A stretch of DNA of 64,000 nt from Zunongwangia endophytica (GCF_030409505.1 NZ_JAUFPZ010000002.1:620001-684000); one strand, 5' to 3'. Numbered from the stretch's first letter, positions 42,706 to 53,686 are shown. A program made the numbers and translations. Notes: a model not told the origin generated them from the sequence alone.

Positions 42706-42965
42706 CTAAAACATAAAATACCAAAAAATAGAAATTATAAGAATCATGACAAAGGCGGTAAAGACAATAATTCTTTGCCGCTTTTTATTATTTTCAGCTT
42801 TAATTTTACGTCCTAGTTGGTTTAGTTCTTCTTTAGAAAACTTATCATAATTACTAAGTTTACCTAATTTAGAGCCTGTTTTTTCAGCATATCTTTTCAG
42901 TTGAGAAGTTCTCTCTTGTTATTACGTTGGCTAATAATAGCACCTATGGAACTTCCAAAACTCAT
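42706..42965 (-). pseudogene. Small membrane protein gene broken by a single-base frameshift
   Basis: The minus strand starts MSFGSSIGAIISQRNNK at the ATG at 42965 and hits TGA after 22 codons. From about 42915 the frame starting one base earlier continues RTSQLKRYAEKTGSK, a Lys-rich middle, then a C-terminal membrane helix and TAG at 42706. Joined, this gives about 86 residues of a layout I know from small flavobacterial proteins (MSFG start, basic middle, one C-terminal helix). The second frame has an upstream TAA and no start, so it cannot be a separate gene. A one-base deletion, a sequencing error or an unusual -1 frameshift would all explain it. No classic slippery heptamer is seen. Confidence 0.6.
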
Positions 42966-43064
42966 ATTCTAAATTTAGAAAAAAGAATATAGATCTTAGA
43001 AATTAGACTCAGAATTTTTGATCGTTAAAAATTATCAGACATCTTAAGTCTCTTTTCTCTTATC

Positions 43065-43448
43065 TCACAAAACCATTTCTTCAAACAAACAGTTCAATGT
43101 CTGTTCTAGATCTTTGCTAAATCCTGGATGTGTTAGTGATGTTTGTATTACAGAACTTCTGGTAGCTGTTAACCATCGAAACCTTGAGGCTGCATCCATT
43201 TGAGCAATAGGTCCGGCATTTTTTTGTCCTATGCAAATACGTCTAAAAGAATCTAAATTTCTTTCGATTTCTTCCAAATCACAATCTGGACAAATAACGC
43301 TAAGCTTCTCTTTATTCAGCAGATAACGCATGTTTATAAAGCCGGTTTTTTTAGAAAAAATACCGACACCAACATTTATAAACTCTTCCCGCTCTACTTT
43401 TGGGACAAGCCTAATCACGGCATATTCATATAAGTGACTGTCTTGCAT
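43065..43448 (-). CDS. DUF3037 domain protein, partner of HipA-like kinase
   Basis: 127 residues starting MQDSHLYEYAVIRLVPKVEREEFINVGVGIF, the DUF3037 signature. CPDCDLEEIERNLDSFRRICIGQ follows. It overlaps the end of the upstream HipA-like kinase gene by 23 bases, so the two are translationally linked. The pair HipA-like plus DUF3037 recurs in Bacteroidota. Function is unknown. There is no DNA-binding motif, so it is not a HipB-type antitoxin by sequence. Confidence 0.88.
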   Translation of the reverse strand: MQDSHLYEYAVIRLVPKVEREEFINVGVGIFSKKTGFINMRYLLNKEKLSVICPDCDLEEIERNLDSFRRICIGQKNAGPIAQMDAASRFRWLTATRSSVIQTSLTHPGFSKDLEQTLNCLFEEMVL

Positions 43449-44223
43449 CTTGCGCTTGTTTTGTGAAAATTTCAGAATGATTTAATCTTATTTTCAAGAA
43501 ATTTAGGTAAACTTCTCTAATTTCAGCAGGAGATTCCTCGCTTCCTTCCCAAAGAATCCAGTCTTCAGGAATAAGATTTACGATATTTTGTAACACTTCC
43601 GCAGAAAGTTTTTTCTTAAAATCGGCATCAGCCTCTTTCAATTTACTAGCCTGTGGTAATAGTACATGATCTTTAATAAAAGTGAAAGGTGTTTTTGCTG
43701 TTTTCTCCCAGTTGATCCAAGAATGATGAAAGTAAAGCGATGCACCATGATCGATAAGCCATAATTCTTTATGCCAACTAAGCATATTGGTGTTTCTAAA
43801 TGTGCGATCGATATTGGTTAAATAAGCATCCAACCATACAATTTTAGAAGCAGTTTCAGGATCAATTTCGGTTACTACAGGATCGTAATTAATCGCACCA
43901 GATAAAAAATGGAGTCCTAGATTTAAACCCTGACTACCTTTTAATAAATCTTGAATTTCTTCGTCGCCTTCTGTTCTGCCGAAAGCTTCATCCAGGTTTG
44001 CAAAAACAATTTCAGGAACCTTAAAACCTAAAAACCGAGCAATTTCGCCACCAATTAAATCTGCAATCAAAGCTTTGCTACCATGACCTGCGCCTCTAAA
44101 TTTAATAACATATTTAAAATCATCATCGGCATCGGCCAACGCAGGTAGCGAACCACCTTCTCGCAATGGTGTGATATAGCGCGTAACATTCACCGTTCTT
44201 AAGTCTATAGCTTTACTGCTCAT
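43426..44223 (-). CDS. HipA-like kinase family protein (stand-alone C-terminal kinase domain)
   Basis: 265 residues, about 60 percent of full HipA, lacking the N-terminal HipA subdomain. Kinase elements are YVIKFRGAGHGSKAL (nucleotide-binding Lys and loop, 39-52), the catalytic loop NIDRTFRNTN (137-146) and the metal-binding IDHG (157-160) in place of DFG. It belongs to the phosphatidylinositol-4-kinase-like HipA superfamily, whose known members phosphorylate proteins such as GltX. Here the partner is DUF3037 rather than HipB, and there is no neighbouring DNA-binding protein. It could be a small-molecule or protein kinase. A toxin role is not supported by context. Confidence 0.87.
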   Translation of the reverse strand: MSSKAIDLRTVNVTRYITPLREGGSLPALADADDDFKYVIKFRGAGHGSKALIADLIGGEIARFLGFKVPEIVFANLDEAFGRTEGDEEIQDLLKGSQGLNLGLHFLSGAINYDPVVTEIDPETASKIVWLDAYLTNIDRTFRNTNMLSWHKELWLIDHGASLYFHHSWINWEKTAKTPFTFIKDHVLLPQASKLKEADADFKKKLSAEVLQNIVNLIPEDWILWEGSEESPAEIREVYLNFLKIRLNHSEIFTKQAQDARQSLI

Positions 44224-44239
44224 AGCTTCTATTTTTCAG

Positions 44240-44247
44240 CAAATATA
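44240..44247 (-). promoter_or_regulatory. -7 element of the HipA-like/DUF3037 operon
   Basis: CAAATATA, TATATTTG on the minus strand, lies 16 bases upstream of the ATG at 44223. A TTG partner is not clear. Confidence 0.55.
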
Positions 44248-44438
44248 ATTTTTTAAAAAGTTTATAAACGAAGAGTTTCAAGCTGAAATTCGATAAATAG
44301 ACTTAATTTTCTTTTTTAGGAGTTTCAGTTTAAGCCATGATTTAAAATTGAATTCTTCTAAATATTACTTTTTATTAAATAGCTGATAAACAAAGCTCAA
44401 AACAGAGGTTGCGATTTTACTAAACCGATTTTAGATAG

Positions 44439-44446
44439 TATATTTG
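44439..44446 (+). promoter_or_regulatory. -7 element of mtaB
   Basis: TATATTTG followed by CACCCC. The predicted transcript starts near 44453. The ATG at 44458 would have almost no leader, so the start at 44494 is preferred. Confidence 0.65.
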
Positions 44447-44493
44447 CACCCCAAAATATGGCGAAGCTTGATTTTGCCAAAAAGAGCAGAAAA

Positions 44494-45825
44494 ATGATGG
44501 ATAAAAAAGTTGCTTTTTATACGCTAGGATGCAAATTGAATTTCTCTGAGACTTCGACAATTGCCAGATCTTTCCAGGAAGAAGGCTTTGAAAAAGTAGA
44601 GTTTAACGAATTTGCAGATATTTATGTAATAAATACCTGCTCGGTAACCGAGAATGCGGATAAGCGCTTTAAAACCATTGTAAAACAGGCTCAAAAGGTT
44701 AATGAAGATGCTTTTATTGTGGGCGTAGGTTGTTACGCGCAATTGAAGCCTGAAGAACTTGCTGCAGTTGATGGTGTAGACCTTGTTTTGGGTGCTACTG
44801 AAAAATTTAAGATTACCGATTATTTAAACGATCTTTCTAAAAATGATTTTGGAGAGGTGCACAGTTGTGAAATTCAGGAAGCCGATTTTTACGTAGGTTC
44901 GTATTCTATTGGTGATCGTACGCGTGCTTTTCTAAAAGTTCAGGATGGCTGTGATTATAAGTGTACGTATTGTACGATTCCTTTAGCTCGTGGAATTTCA
45001 CGAAGTGATAAGCTTGAAAATGTTTTACAGAATGCTGCGGAAATTTCTGAACAGAATATCAAGGAAATTGTACTTACCGGAGTAAATATTGGTGATTATG
45101 GTAAAGGCGAATTTGGGAATAAAAAACACGAGCACACATTTCTAGATCTTGTAAAAGCTTTAGATGAAGTCGATGGAATTGAACGCTTAAGAATTTCTTC
45201 TATAGAACCCAATTTGCTGAAAAATGATACGATAGATTTTGTCGCAGATAGCGATACTTTTGTACCTCACTTTCACATTCCATTGCAGAGTGGGAGTAAT
45301 GATATGCTGAAGTTAATGCGTCGTCGTTATTTGCGTGAATTATATGTAGATCGTGTAGCACAAATTAAAAGGGTTATGCCAGATGCGTGTATCGGTGTAG
45401 ATGTGATTGTTGGATTCCCTGGCGAAACAGATGAACATTTCTTAGAAACGTATACGTTTTTAACCGAACTTGATATTTCTTATTTACACGTATTTACGTA
45501 TTCTGAACGTGATAATACTCCAGCCGCTGAAATGGATGGTATAGTTTCTACCAAAGTTCGAAAGAAACGAAGCAAAATGTTACGTGGCCTTTCTGCTAAA
45601 AAACGTAGAGCTTTTTACGAAAGTCAGTTAGGAACCACACATACCGTGCTTTTCGAAGGAGAGAATAAAGAAGGCTATATTCATGGATTTACAGAGAATT
45701 ATGTAAAAGTAAAAGCTCCGTGGAATCCGGAGCTTGTTAATACACTTCATGATATTCAGTTAACTGAAATTGATGAAGATGGAATGGTACGGTTTGAATT
45801 TGTAAAAGAGGCAGTTAGTGCCTAA
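44494..45825 (+). CDS. mtaB: tRNA t6A37 methylthiotransferase MtaB
   Basis: 443 residues from MMDKKVAFYTLGCKLN. The longer frame from 44458 adds 12 residues upstream of any normal family start and would leave almost no leader. The radical SAM methylthiotransferase converts t6A37 of tRNA to ms2t6A. It has the UPF0004 domain with three Cys (TLGCKLN, NTCSVTENAD, VGCYAQ), the radical SAM cluster CDYKCTYC and a C-terminal TRAM domain (LFEGENKEGYIHGFTENYVKVKAP). The sequence NTCSVTENADKR and the overall length fit the MtaB rather than MiaB subgroup. Its stop overlaps the converging GNAT gene by 4 bases. Confidence 0.93.
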   Translation: MMDKKVAFYTLGCKLNFSETSTIARSFQEEGFEKVEFNEFADIYVINTCSVTENADKRFKTIVKQAQKVNEDAFIVGVGCYAQLKPEELAAVDGVDLVLGATEKFKITDYLNDLSKNDFGEVHSCEIQEADFYVGSYSIGDRTRAFLKVQDGCDYKCTYCTIPLARGISRSDKLENVLQNAAEISEQNIKEIVLTGVNIGDYGKGEFGNKKHEHTFLDLVKALDEVDGIERLRISSIEPNLLKNDTIDFVADSDTFVPHFHIPLQSGSNDMLKLMRRRYLRELYVDRVAQIKRVMPDACIGVDVIVGFPGETDEHFLETYTFLTELDISYLHVFTYSERDNTPAAEMDGIVSTKVRKKRSKMLRGLSAKKRRAFYESQLGTTHTVLFEGENKEGYIHGFTENYVKVKAPWNPELVNTLHDIQLTEIDEDGMVRFEFVKEAVSA

Positions 45826-46136
45826 ATATTAATTCCTACCGGAAGCAGATCTTTGTATTTTCTGCGATTGCGCCGCATAAACTTTGCGATATCAGGTTGG
45901 GTAGGCATAACTCTGGCGTTTCTGTTTTCTTTAATTTCAGCCAGAACTGCTTCAATAAATTTATTGGTCGTTTCTTCGTTCTCGAAATCTTTGGGCATCC
46001 TAAGCTTGGTAAGAAAGATTTTTCGATCTTGATCGGAGTACTCAATAACGGCTAATTCGCCGTTTAAAGTCGTTTCGAATTGTCTTAAAAATTTATTGTC
46101 TGTAATCTTAAAGTCTGCATCATTCATCTTATACAT
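45822..46136 (-). CDS. Small GNAT-like N-acetyltransferase (YjdJ/Gtn1 type)
   Basis: 104 residues. It matches the short GNAT class (YjdJ-like): FLRQFETTLNGELAVIEYSDQDRKIFLTKLRMPKDF, then a helix with EAVLAEIKENRNARVMPTQPDIAKFMRRN. The acetyl-CoA pocket is minimal in this class, and substrate is unknown. An ATG three codons in (46127) is an alternative start. It converges with mtaB and overlaps its stop by 4 bases. It is cytoplasmic. Confidence 0.78.
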   Translation of the reverse strand: MYKMNDADFKITDNKFLRQFETTLNGELAVIEYSDQDRKIFLTKLRMPKDFENEETTNKFIEAVLAEIKENRNARVMPTQPDIAKFMRRNRRKYKDLLPVGINI

Positions 46137-46278
46137 ATTTATTTCTGAATTCTTCTAATCTTAGTTAAACTTAACTATCGAGATACGAAGCCTTTTTAGA
46201 CATTTCTCGAATTATTATTCTACGGAAATAATTAAGCTAAGAATCGCCAAATTTAAAGCTGAATTCAGGAAGTTTATT

Positions 46279-46995
46279 TTACTCCATAGGCACTTCAATA
46301 AGTAATATTTTACTGTTTTTACTGAAGGAAACTGCAAAAGATGTTGTTCCTGAAATTCCCATGGCATCTCTCTTACTAAGCTCTTCATCAGCGATATTAG
46401 CTTCTCCTTCAATTAAAAAAACGTAAACACCACTATTTTTGCCTTTTAGAGTATAATCAAAATTTGTGCCTTCATCAAAATTACCAAGAGATAGATAGGC
46501 TTGTTGATGTATCCATAGTGCATTTTCAAAATCATTTCCTTCAGGGCCAACAACCGTTACTAGTTTGTTTGGAGTTAGCAATTCAGCAAAATTTCTTTGA
46601 TCGTAACGCGGTTTAACGTTCTCTTTTTCAGAAAATATCCAAATTTGTAAAAGATTTAATGTTTCTGTAGAATTTGGATTGAATTCGCTGTGTTCAACAC
46701 CGGTGCCGGCACTCATCACCTGTACTTCTCCCGTTTCAATAGTCGAAGCATTTCCTATAGAATCTTTATGGGCAATAGCACCTTCTAAGGGGATGCTGAT
46801 AATTTCCATATTTTGATGTGGATGCGTACCAAATCCCATTCCGCCCTTCACTAAATCATCATTTAATACTCGTAAAAGTCCAAAATGGACATTATTAGGA
46901 TTGAAATAATTTGCAAAACTGAAGGAGTATCTCGCATTAAGCCATCCAAAATCTGCTTTTCCTCTTTTATCGGCAGGGTAAACTGTCTTTTTCAT
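46279..46995 (-). CDS. Pirin family protein (YhhW-like bicupin)
   Basis: 238 residues, a bicupin. The N-terminal cupin has GGMGFGTHPHQNMEIISIPLEG and SAGTGVEHSEFNP, which supply the three His and one Glu of the pirin metal site. Residues ARYSFSFANYFNPNNVHFG are typical of the start. YhhW-type pirins can have quercetin 2,3-dioxygenase activity, but the physiological substrate is often not quercetin. No other gene is close on this strand. An 18-base palindrome at 47040-47057 lies just upstream and could bind a regulator. It is cytoplasmic. Confidence 0.92.
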   Translation of the reverse strand: MKKTVYPADKRGKADFGWLNARYSFSFANYFNPNNVHFGLLRVLNDDLVKGGMGFGTHPHQNMEIISIPLEGAIAHKDSIGNASTIETGEVQVMSAGTGVEHSEFNPNSTETLNLLQIWIFSEKENVKPRYDQRNFAELLTPNKLVTVVGPEGNDFENALWIHQQAYLSLGNFDEGTNFDYTLKGKNSGVYVFLIEGEANIADEELSKRDAMGISGTTSFAVSFSKNSKILLIEVPME

Positions 46996-47039
46996 TTTTC
47001 TTTTCTTTTTATGTAAGCCAATTATTTAGTCTTATTTTT

Positions 47040-47057
47040 GAAAGTAAACTTACTTTC
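47040..47057. promoter_or_regulatory. Palindrome upstream of the pirin gene
   Basis: GAAAGTAA, AC, TTACTTTC: perfect 8-bp arms centred about 53 bases before the pirin ATG. It resembles the ACTT/AAGT-type operators of HxlR/YodB-like regulators, which commonly control pirin genes. Confidence 0.5.
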
Positions 47058-47189
47058 GGCAATCAGAATTGAAAATTGCCTAAAAGTTATTTATTCTGCG
47101 GCATTCCGATGGCTATTGGGACCGCAACATTTAATCTTGATTATCGAGTAAATTTACGATTTTAAGCCTGATAAAGGACTTATACTAAC

Positions 47190-47903
47190 ATGAGTGATAG
47201 CGCTAAAGAGTTAATACACGTTTATTTTATGCCGGGAATGGCAGCAAATCCGACGATCTTCGAATTCGTTAAACTTCCCGAGGATCAATTTAAAATTCAT
47301 TGGTTGCAATGGCTAATACCAACTAGGGATGAAAGTATTAAAGGTTATTCGCAAAGAATTATAGAGAATATCCATCACGAAAATATTGTTTTAATCGGGG
47401 TGTCTTTTGGCGGAGTTATTGTGCAGGAGATAGCAAAATATATTAAGGTAAGGCGGCTAATAATTATCTCTAGCATAAAATGTAGAGACGAACTGCCTAA
47501 AAAAATGAAATTTGCCAGTAAAACGGGCGTTTATAAATTGTTACCGGTAGGTCTATTAGATTATGTAGATCAATTAGAAAAAGTGGCGGTTAACGATTAT
47601 CTTAAAAAACGTGCAAAATTATACCAACAATATTTGTCGGTTCGGGATAAATATTATCTTTCGTGGGCAATACAAAATATGGTGAACTGGGATTGTAGTA
47701 CTGTAAATCCAGAGATTATCCATATTCATGGTGATAAAGATGTAGTTTTTCCTATTAAATATATTAGTGATGCAATTGTGATAGAAGGTGGGACGCATGT
47801 GATGATTATAAATCGGTTTAGATGGTTTAATAATTATCTGCCAGATCTAATTCTAAAAGGGAAAGAAGCAATAAAGAATAATCCGAAAATTATTAAAATA
47901 TAA
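47190..47903 (+). CDS. Alpha/beta hydrolase
   Basis: 237 residues with an alpha/beta hydrolase fold. The oxyanion region is VYFMPGMAANPTIFEF, and the nucleophile elbow GVSFGG places Ser72 as nucleophile. A late His in GGTHVMI completes the triad, with an Asp in HGDKDVVFP. The substrate is unknown. It ends one base before the lytic transglycosylase gene starts, so the two are translated from one message. No signal peptide is seen. Confidence 0.87.
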   Translation: MSDSAKELIHVYFMPGMAANPTIFEFVKLPEDQFKIHWLQWLIPTRDESIKGYSQRIIENIHHENIVLIGVSFGGVIVQEIAKYIKVRRLIIISSIKCRDELPKKMKFASKTGVYKLLPVGLLDYVDQLEKVAVNDYLKKRAKLYQQYLSVRDKYYLSWAIQNMVNWDCSTVNPEIIHIHGDKDVVFPIKYISDAIVIEGGTHVMIINRFRWFNNYLPDLILKGKEAIKNNPKIIKI

Positions 47904-47904
47904 C

Positions 47905-48870
47905 ATGAAAATTCTAAAAACAGGGCTGATTGTAGTAGGAGCTGCTACCGTTTTTTTTGCCATTACTGAAGCTGTACAAGATCCAGATATTAAGCAGGAA
48001 CATAAAGAAGTATATCAGGAGACTTTTGATAAAAATGTAGCTAATGTTTACACAATTAAAGCTTTAAGTGTTCCGAAAGATATTAAGTTTGCTGGAGAAT
48101 CGGTACCATTAACCGACCCTGATATCCACGAGCGATTAGATCGTGAACTCCTGGTAAATACGTATTGGCAGTCTAATGCATTGCTAATAATGAAGCGTGC
48201 GCATAAATTCTTCCCGGTAATCGAACCCATTTTGAAAGAAGAAGGTGTTCCAGACGATTTTAAATATTTAGCAGTTATCGAAAGTGGATTAACACAAGCG
48301 GTAAGTCCTGCAAATGCGGTTGGTTTTTGGCAATTATTAAAAGGAACTGGTAGAGAATTAGGTCTAGAAATTAATAGCAACGTCGATGAGCGTTATCATA
48401 TAGAAAAAGCAACGAGAGCTGCTTGCCAGTATTTAAAAGAATCTAAGAAGGATTTTGGTAGTTGGACTTTAGCCGCTGCGGCTTACAATGCGGGTAGAGC
48501 AGGGATTGCCAGACAACAGGAAAGACAAAAAGTAAGCGATTATTATGATTTGTTATTAGGTGAAGAAACTGGACGGTATATGTTTAGAATTTTAGCTTTA
48601 AAAGAGATTATGTCTAGTCCTTTCGAGTATGGATTCAAATTTCAGGAATCTGATCTTTACCAACATATTCCAACTAAAAAAGTAAAAGTAGATACCGCAG
48701 TAACAGATTTTCCAGACTTCGCTGCAAAACATGGTGTTACTTATAAGATTTTAAAAATCCATAATCCGTGGCTACGGGAAGCTCATTTAAATAATTCTTC
48801 AGGAAAAACCTATTATATTGATATTCCCGAAGACGGTTACTATACTCAGGGTTATACTAAGATTGATTAA
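47905..48870 (+). CDS. Membrane-bound lytic transglycosylase (SLT family)
   Basis: 321 residues. The N-terminal membrane segment or uncleaved signal is at 7-23. The lytic transglycosylase domain at about 95-230 has the catalytic Glu126 in AVIESGLTQAVSPANAVGFWQL and the later AAAAYNAGRAGI. The C-terminal 70 residues look like a small substrate-binding module. It is MltD-like but lacks recognisable tandem LysM repeats. It cleaves peptidoglycan in the periplasm. It is cotranscribed with the hydrolase gene and ends at a strong terminator. Confidence 0.9.
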   Translation: MKILKTGLIVVGAATVFFAITEAVQDPDIKQEHKEVYQETFDKNVANVYTIKALSVPKDIKFAGESVPLTDPDIHERLDRELLVNTYWQSNALLIMKRAHKFFPVIEPILKEEGVPDDFKYLAVIESGLTQAVSPANAVGFWQLLKGTGRELGLEINSNVDERYHIEKATRAACQYLKESKKDFGSWTLAAAAYNAGRAGIARQQERQKVSDYYDLLLGEETGRYMFRILALKEIMSSPFEYGFKFQESDLYQHIPTKKVKVDTAVTDFPDFAAKHGVTYKILKIHNPWLREAHLNNSSGKTYYIDIPEDGYYTQGYTKID

Positions 48871-48891
48871 GCTAAAAACAACATTTCAAAC

Positions 48892-48927
48892 AAAAAAAAG
48901 AGAAGCTTTAACGGCTTCTCTTTTTTT
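48892..48927 (+). terminator. Rho-independent terminator after the lytic transglycosylase gene
   Basis: GAGAAGC and GCTTCTC stem with a 7-base loop, flanked by eight A and seven T. It is bidirectional in form and lies 22 bases after the stop. Confidence 0.9.
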
Positions 48928-48973
48928 ATATAGAATTGAATGTAATGTAATATGAATTCAGTTAGAAACTGAG

Positions 48974-49708
48974 TTATTCTTCCTCCTCATGCTTTGATGC
49001 AATACCAGAGTTCAAAGTGTTATTTTCATTGCTGATTAAATGTGCTGTAATTCCAGATTCAATTTGGTTGAAATTCTTTTTAAGGGCATTTTCAATAGGT
49101 GTTCCGTAAGCTACTGCAGTGTAGCGAGTAATGTCCATTATTTGTTTATCTGAATCTATTAAAAAGCATGTAGGTAAGCCCAAAGAGTGTTTTAGTTGTT
49201 TTACAACATACGAAGATCGATTTTTAGTTTCGTCTACGTATAATACTTCTACATTTCGGTTGAATTTATTACTTACCTTTTTGACCTTCGCTTTGGTATC
49301 CCAAAATAATACAACTAACTGGATATTGTTTTTGTACTTGTTGGCAATGTCGTTAATAGCAGGTATAGCTCCTTTACCGGGTATACACCAGGAAGCATAG
49401 GTAATTAAATAAACTGGTTTTTGTATATCGTGTAATCTTACCTCTTTGTCTTTAAGATTGAATAGTTTGAAATCATCAATATAAGATCCCGATAAACAAT
49501 TATTTGTTAAGGAATCGAATAAACGTTGTCCCTCCTTAAAATTTCTTTGTTGGTAAGCCTTATCTGCTCTATCATTGTATTTCGGAAGATGTAGGGCTAA
49601 AGCTTCAGAAAATAATAATCGATTTTCTTCTTTATCGGTCTCTTGAGAAATTCCAGTAAAGAAGGAGAAAAGCAGTAAGGTCAATATTAAAAATAATGAT
49701 CTCTGCAT
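48974..49708 (-). CDS. Thioredoxin-fold (TlpA-like) protein with a single active-site cysteine
   Basis: 244 residues with a signal peptide (1-21, ending GISQ), so periplasmic or exported. The C-terminal half is a TlpA/ResA-like thioredoxin domain (FKLFNLKDKEVRLHD then PVYLITYASWCIPGKGAIPAI, and the cis-Pro loop GLPTCFLIDSD). The active site reads WCIPG at 107-111, so the resolving Cys of the normal WCxPC motif is Gly. It therefore cannot act as a normal disulfide reductase. It could be an isomerase-like, peroxiredoxin-like or binding protein. No partner gene is adjacent. A -7 box (CAAATTTA at 49738-49745) lies upstream. Confidence 0.85.
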   Translation of the reverse strand: MQRSLFLILTLLLFSFFTGISQETDKEENRLLFSEALALHLPKYNDRADKAYQQRNFKEGQRLFDSLTNNCLSGSYIDDFKLFNLKDKEVRLHDIQKPVYLITYASWCIPGKGAIPAINDIANKYKNNIQLVVLFWDTKAKVKKVSNKFNRNVEVLYVDETKNRSSYVVKQLKHSLGLPTCFLIDSDKQIMDITRYTAVAYGTPIENALKKNFNQIESGITAHLISNENNTLNSGIASKHEEEE

Positions 49709-49837
49709 TGGTCGTGGTTTACATGGTTAGTGCATACCAAATTTAGTTAAAATAATCAAGCAAGTTGAATATAATCGGTTAAAAGTGCATATTTTAGATA
49801 AAAGGCTGGTTGCCCTTTAAAAGCTTGAGAATGAAGC

Positions 49838-50353
49838 TTAAATCTTCTTCATTTGCTGCTTCATCATTCTAATTTGATCGTTCAGCATTCCGTGTTTATC
49901 CAATTTTTTGGCTTCGGTAAGCAAATTAGTGGCTTCGCGCTTTCTTCTTTTAGTCATCGCAATTCCTGCAAGATTTAATTTAGCCATTGCTAAATCGTGA
50001 TCCATTGCTAAACCTAATTTTATAGCTCTTTTAAAGAATTTTTCTGCCTGGGTTATATTGGTTTGAGAAACCATTAAACCATGCAAGTACCAATAGTAAC
50101 CTTGTTGTTTCTTGGTTAAAGCAGCTTCAGGATTTTTGATTTTATCAAGCCATTTTTTAGCTCCTGGGAAATCTTGTTTTCTAAGTCTTAAGAATGCTAA
50201 AAGAATAATTTCATTCTTAAAGTATAAAAATATAAAGATACCGGCTAGTAAAATAAGCATAATACCATTACCAATAGATCCTTCGATAAATTGCCAAACG
50301 GCTGCAGCTATAAGTAATCCTGCTAAAACTAATTTTATATTTTTATTGAACAT
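49838..50353 (-). CDS. Membrane protein with two N-terminal helices and TPR-like tail
   Basis: 171 residues. Two membrane helices at about 8-24 and 27-46 are separated by a short turn. A helical cytoplasmic tail with TPR-like pattern follows (YWYLHGLMVSQTNITQAEKFFKRAIKLGLAMDHDLAMAKLNLAGIAMTKRRKREATNLL). No family is recognised beyond TPR. A CAAAGGTA box at 50376-50383 lies 22 bases upstream on the minus strand. It is probably a scaffold protein, function unknown. Confidence 0.75.
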   Translation of the reverse strand: MFNKNIKLVLAGLLIAAAVWQFIEGSIGNGIMLILLAGIFIFLYFKNEIILLAFLRLRKQDFPGAKKWLDKIKNPEAALTKKQQGYYWYLHGLMVSQTNITQAEKFFKRAIKLGLAMDHDLAMAKLNLAGIAMTKRRKREATNLLTEAKKLDKHGMLNDQIRMMKQQMKKI

Positions 50354-50416
50354 ATTGCATAGAATTTTGAGCGGCCAAAGGTAATAAAAAGATTTAAAAA
50401 TAATTTAATTTTCTGT

Positions 50417-50446
50417 TTGGAAGAGTTAAAAAGCTTTGTATATTTG
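50417..50446 (+). promoter_or_regulatory. Promoter of rpmH
   Basis: TTG at 50417-50419, 19-base spacer, TATATTTG at 50439-50446, followed by CACGC. It is a full consensus match, 58 bases before the rpmH ATG. Confidence 0.85.
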
Positions 50447-50504
50447 CACGCAGTTTTAAAAAGAGCAATAAAAAGATTTCACAGAAGTTTAAAGATACAG
50501 TAAA

Positions 50505-50663
50505 ATGAAAAGAACGTTTCAACCATCTAAGAGAAAAAGAAAAAACAAGCACGGATTTAGAGAGCGTATGGCTAGTGTGAACGGTAGAAAAGTCCTTGCT
50601 AGAAGAAGAGCAAAGGGAAGAAAGCAACTATCTGTATCTTCTGAAAATAGACATAAGCACTAA
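50505..50663 (+). CDS. rpmH: 50S ribosomal protein L34
   Basis: 52 residues, found by reading below the length of longer open frames. It begins [20 protein letters not shown] and continues [20 protein letters not shown], the universal L34 signature, with a short flavobacterial tail (SENRHKH). It has a consensus promoter at 50417-50446 and its own terminator at 50689-50715, so it is monocistronic here. rpmH is often next to dnaA or rnpA in other bacteria, but not in this window. Confidence 0.97.
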   Translation: MKRTFQPSKRKRKNKHGFRERMASVNGRKVLARRRAKGRKQLSVSSENRHKH

Positions 50664-50688
50664 TGAAAATTAGTATTTTAAAATATTA

Positions 50689-50715
50689 AAGGTGTTACTT
50701 TTTAAGTAACGCCTT
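50689..50715 (+). terminator. Rho-independent terminator of rpmH
   Basis: A 12-bp stem, AAGGTGTTACTT with AAGTAACGCCTT (one G-T pair), has a 3-base loop and a T run after it. It separates rpmH from carB. Confidence 0.9.
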
Positions 50716-50766
50716 TTTTTATACCTAATAGCTTCTTACATTTATACCAGCACAACACAATTTAAA

Positions 50767-53619
<2,853 letters not shown>

Positions 53620-53643
53620 ATTAGGTTGCTTTTAAATTATAAG

Positions 53644-53686
53644 TCCTCTGTTGTATTTTAGCTTTTCAGCAAAATGCCTCAGAGGA
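53644..53686 (+). terminator. Possible terminator of carB
   Basis: A TCCTCTG and CAGAGGA stem with a 29-base loop is followed by a T-rich tract (TTTTTATTTT). The long loop makes it less certain than others in the window. Confidence 0.6.

Noticed and set aside
43065..44223. HipBA-type toxin-antitoxin module
   Set aside because: No HipB or other DNA-binding gene is present and the kinase lacks the N-terminal HipA subdomain. The partner is DUF3037.
44458..44493. Earlier ATG start for mtaB
   Set aside because: The -7 box at 44439-44446 would leave a leader of only a few bases, and the extra residues are not part of the normal MtaB N terminus.
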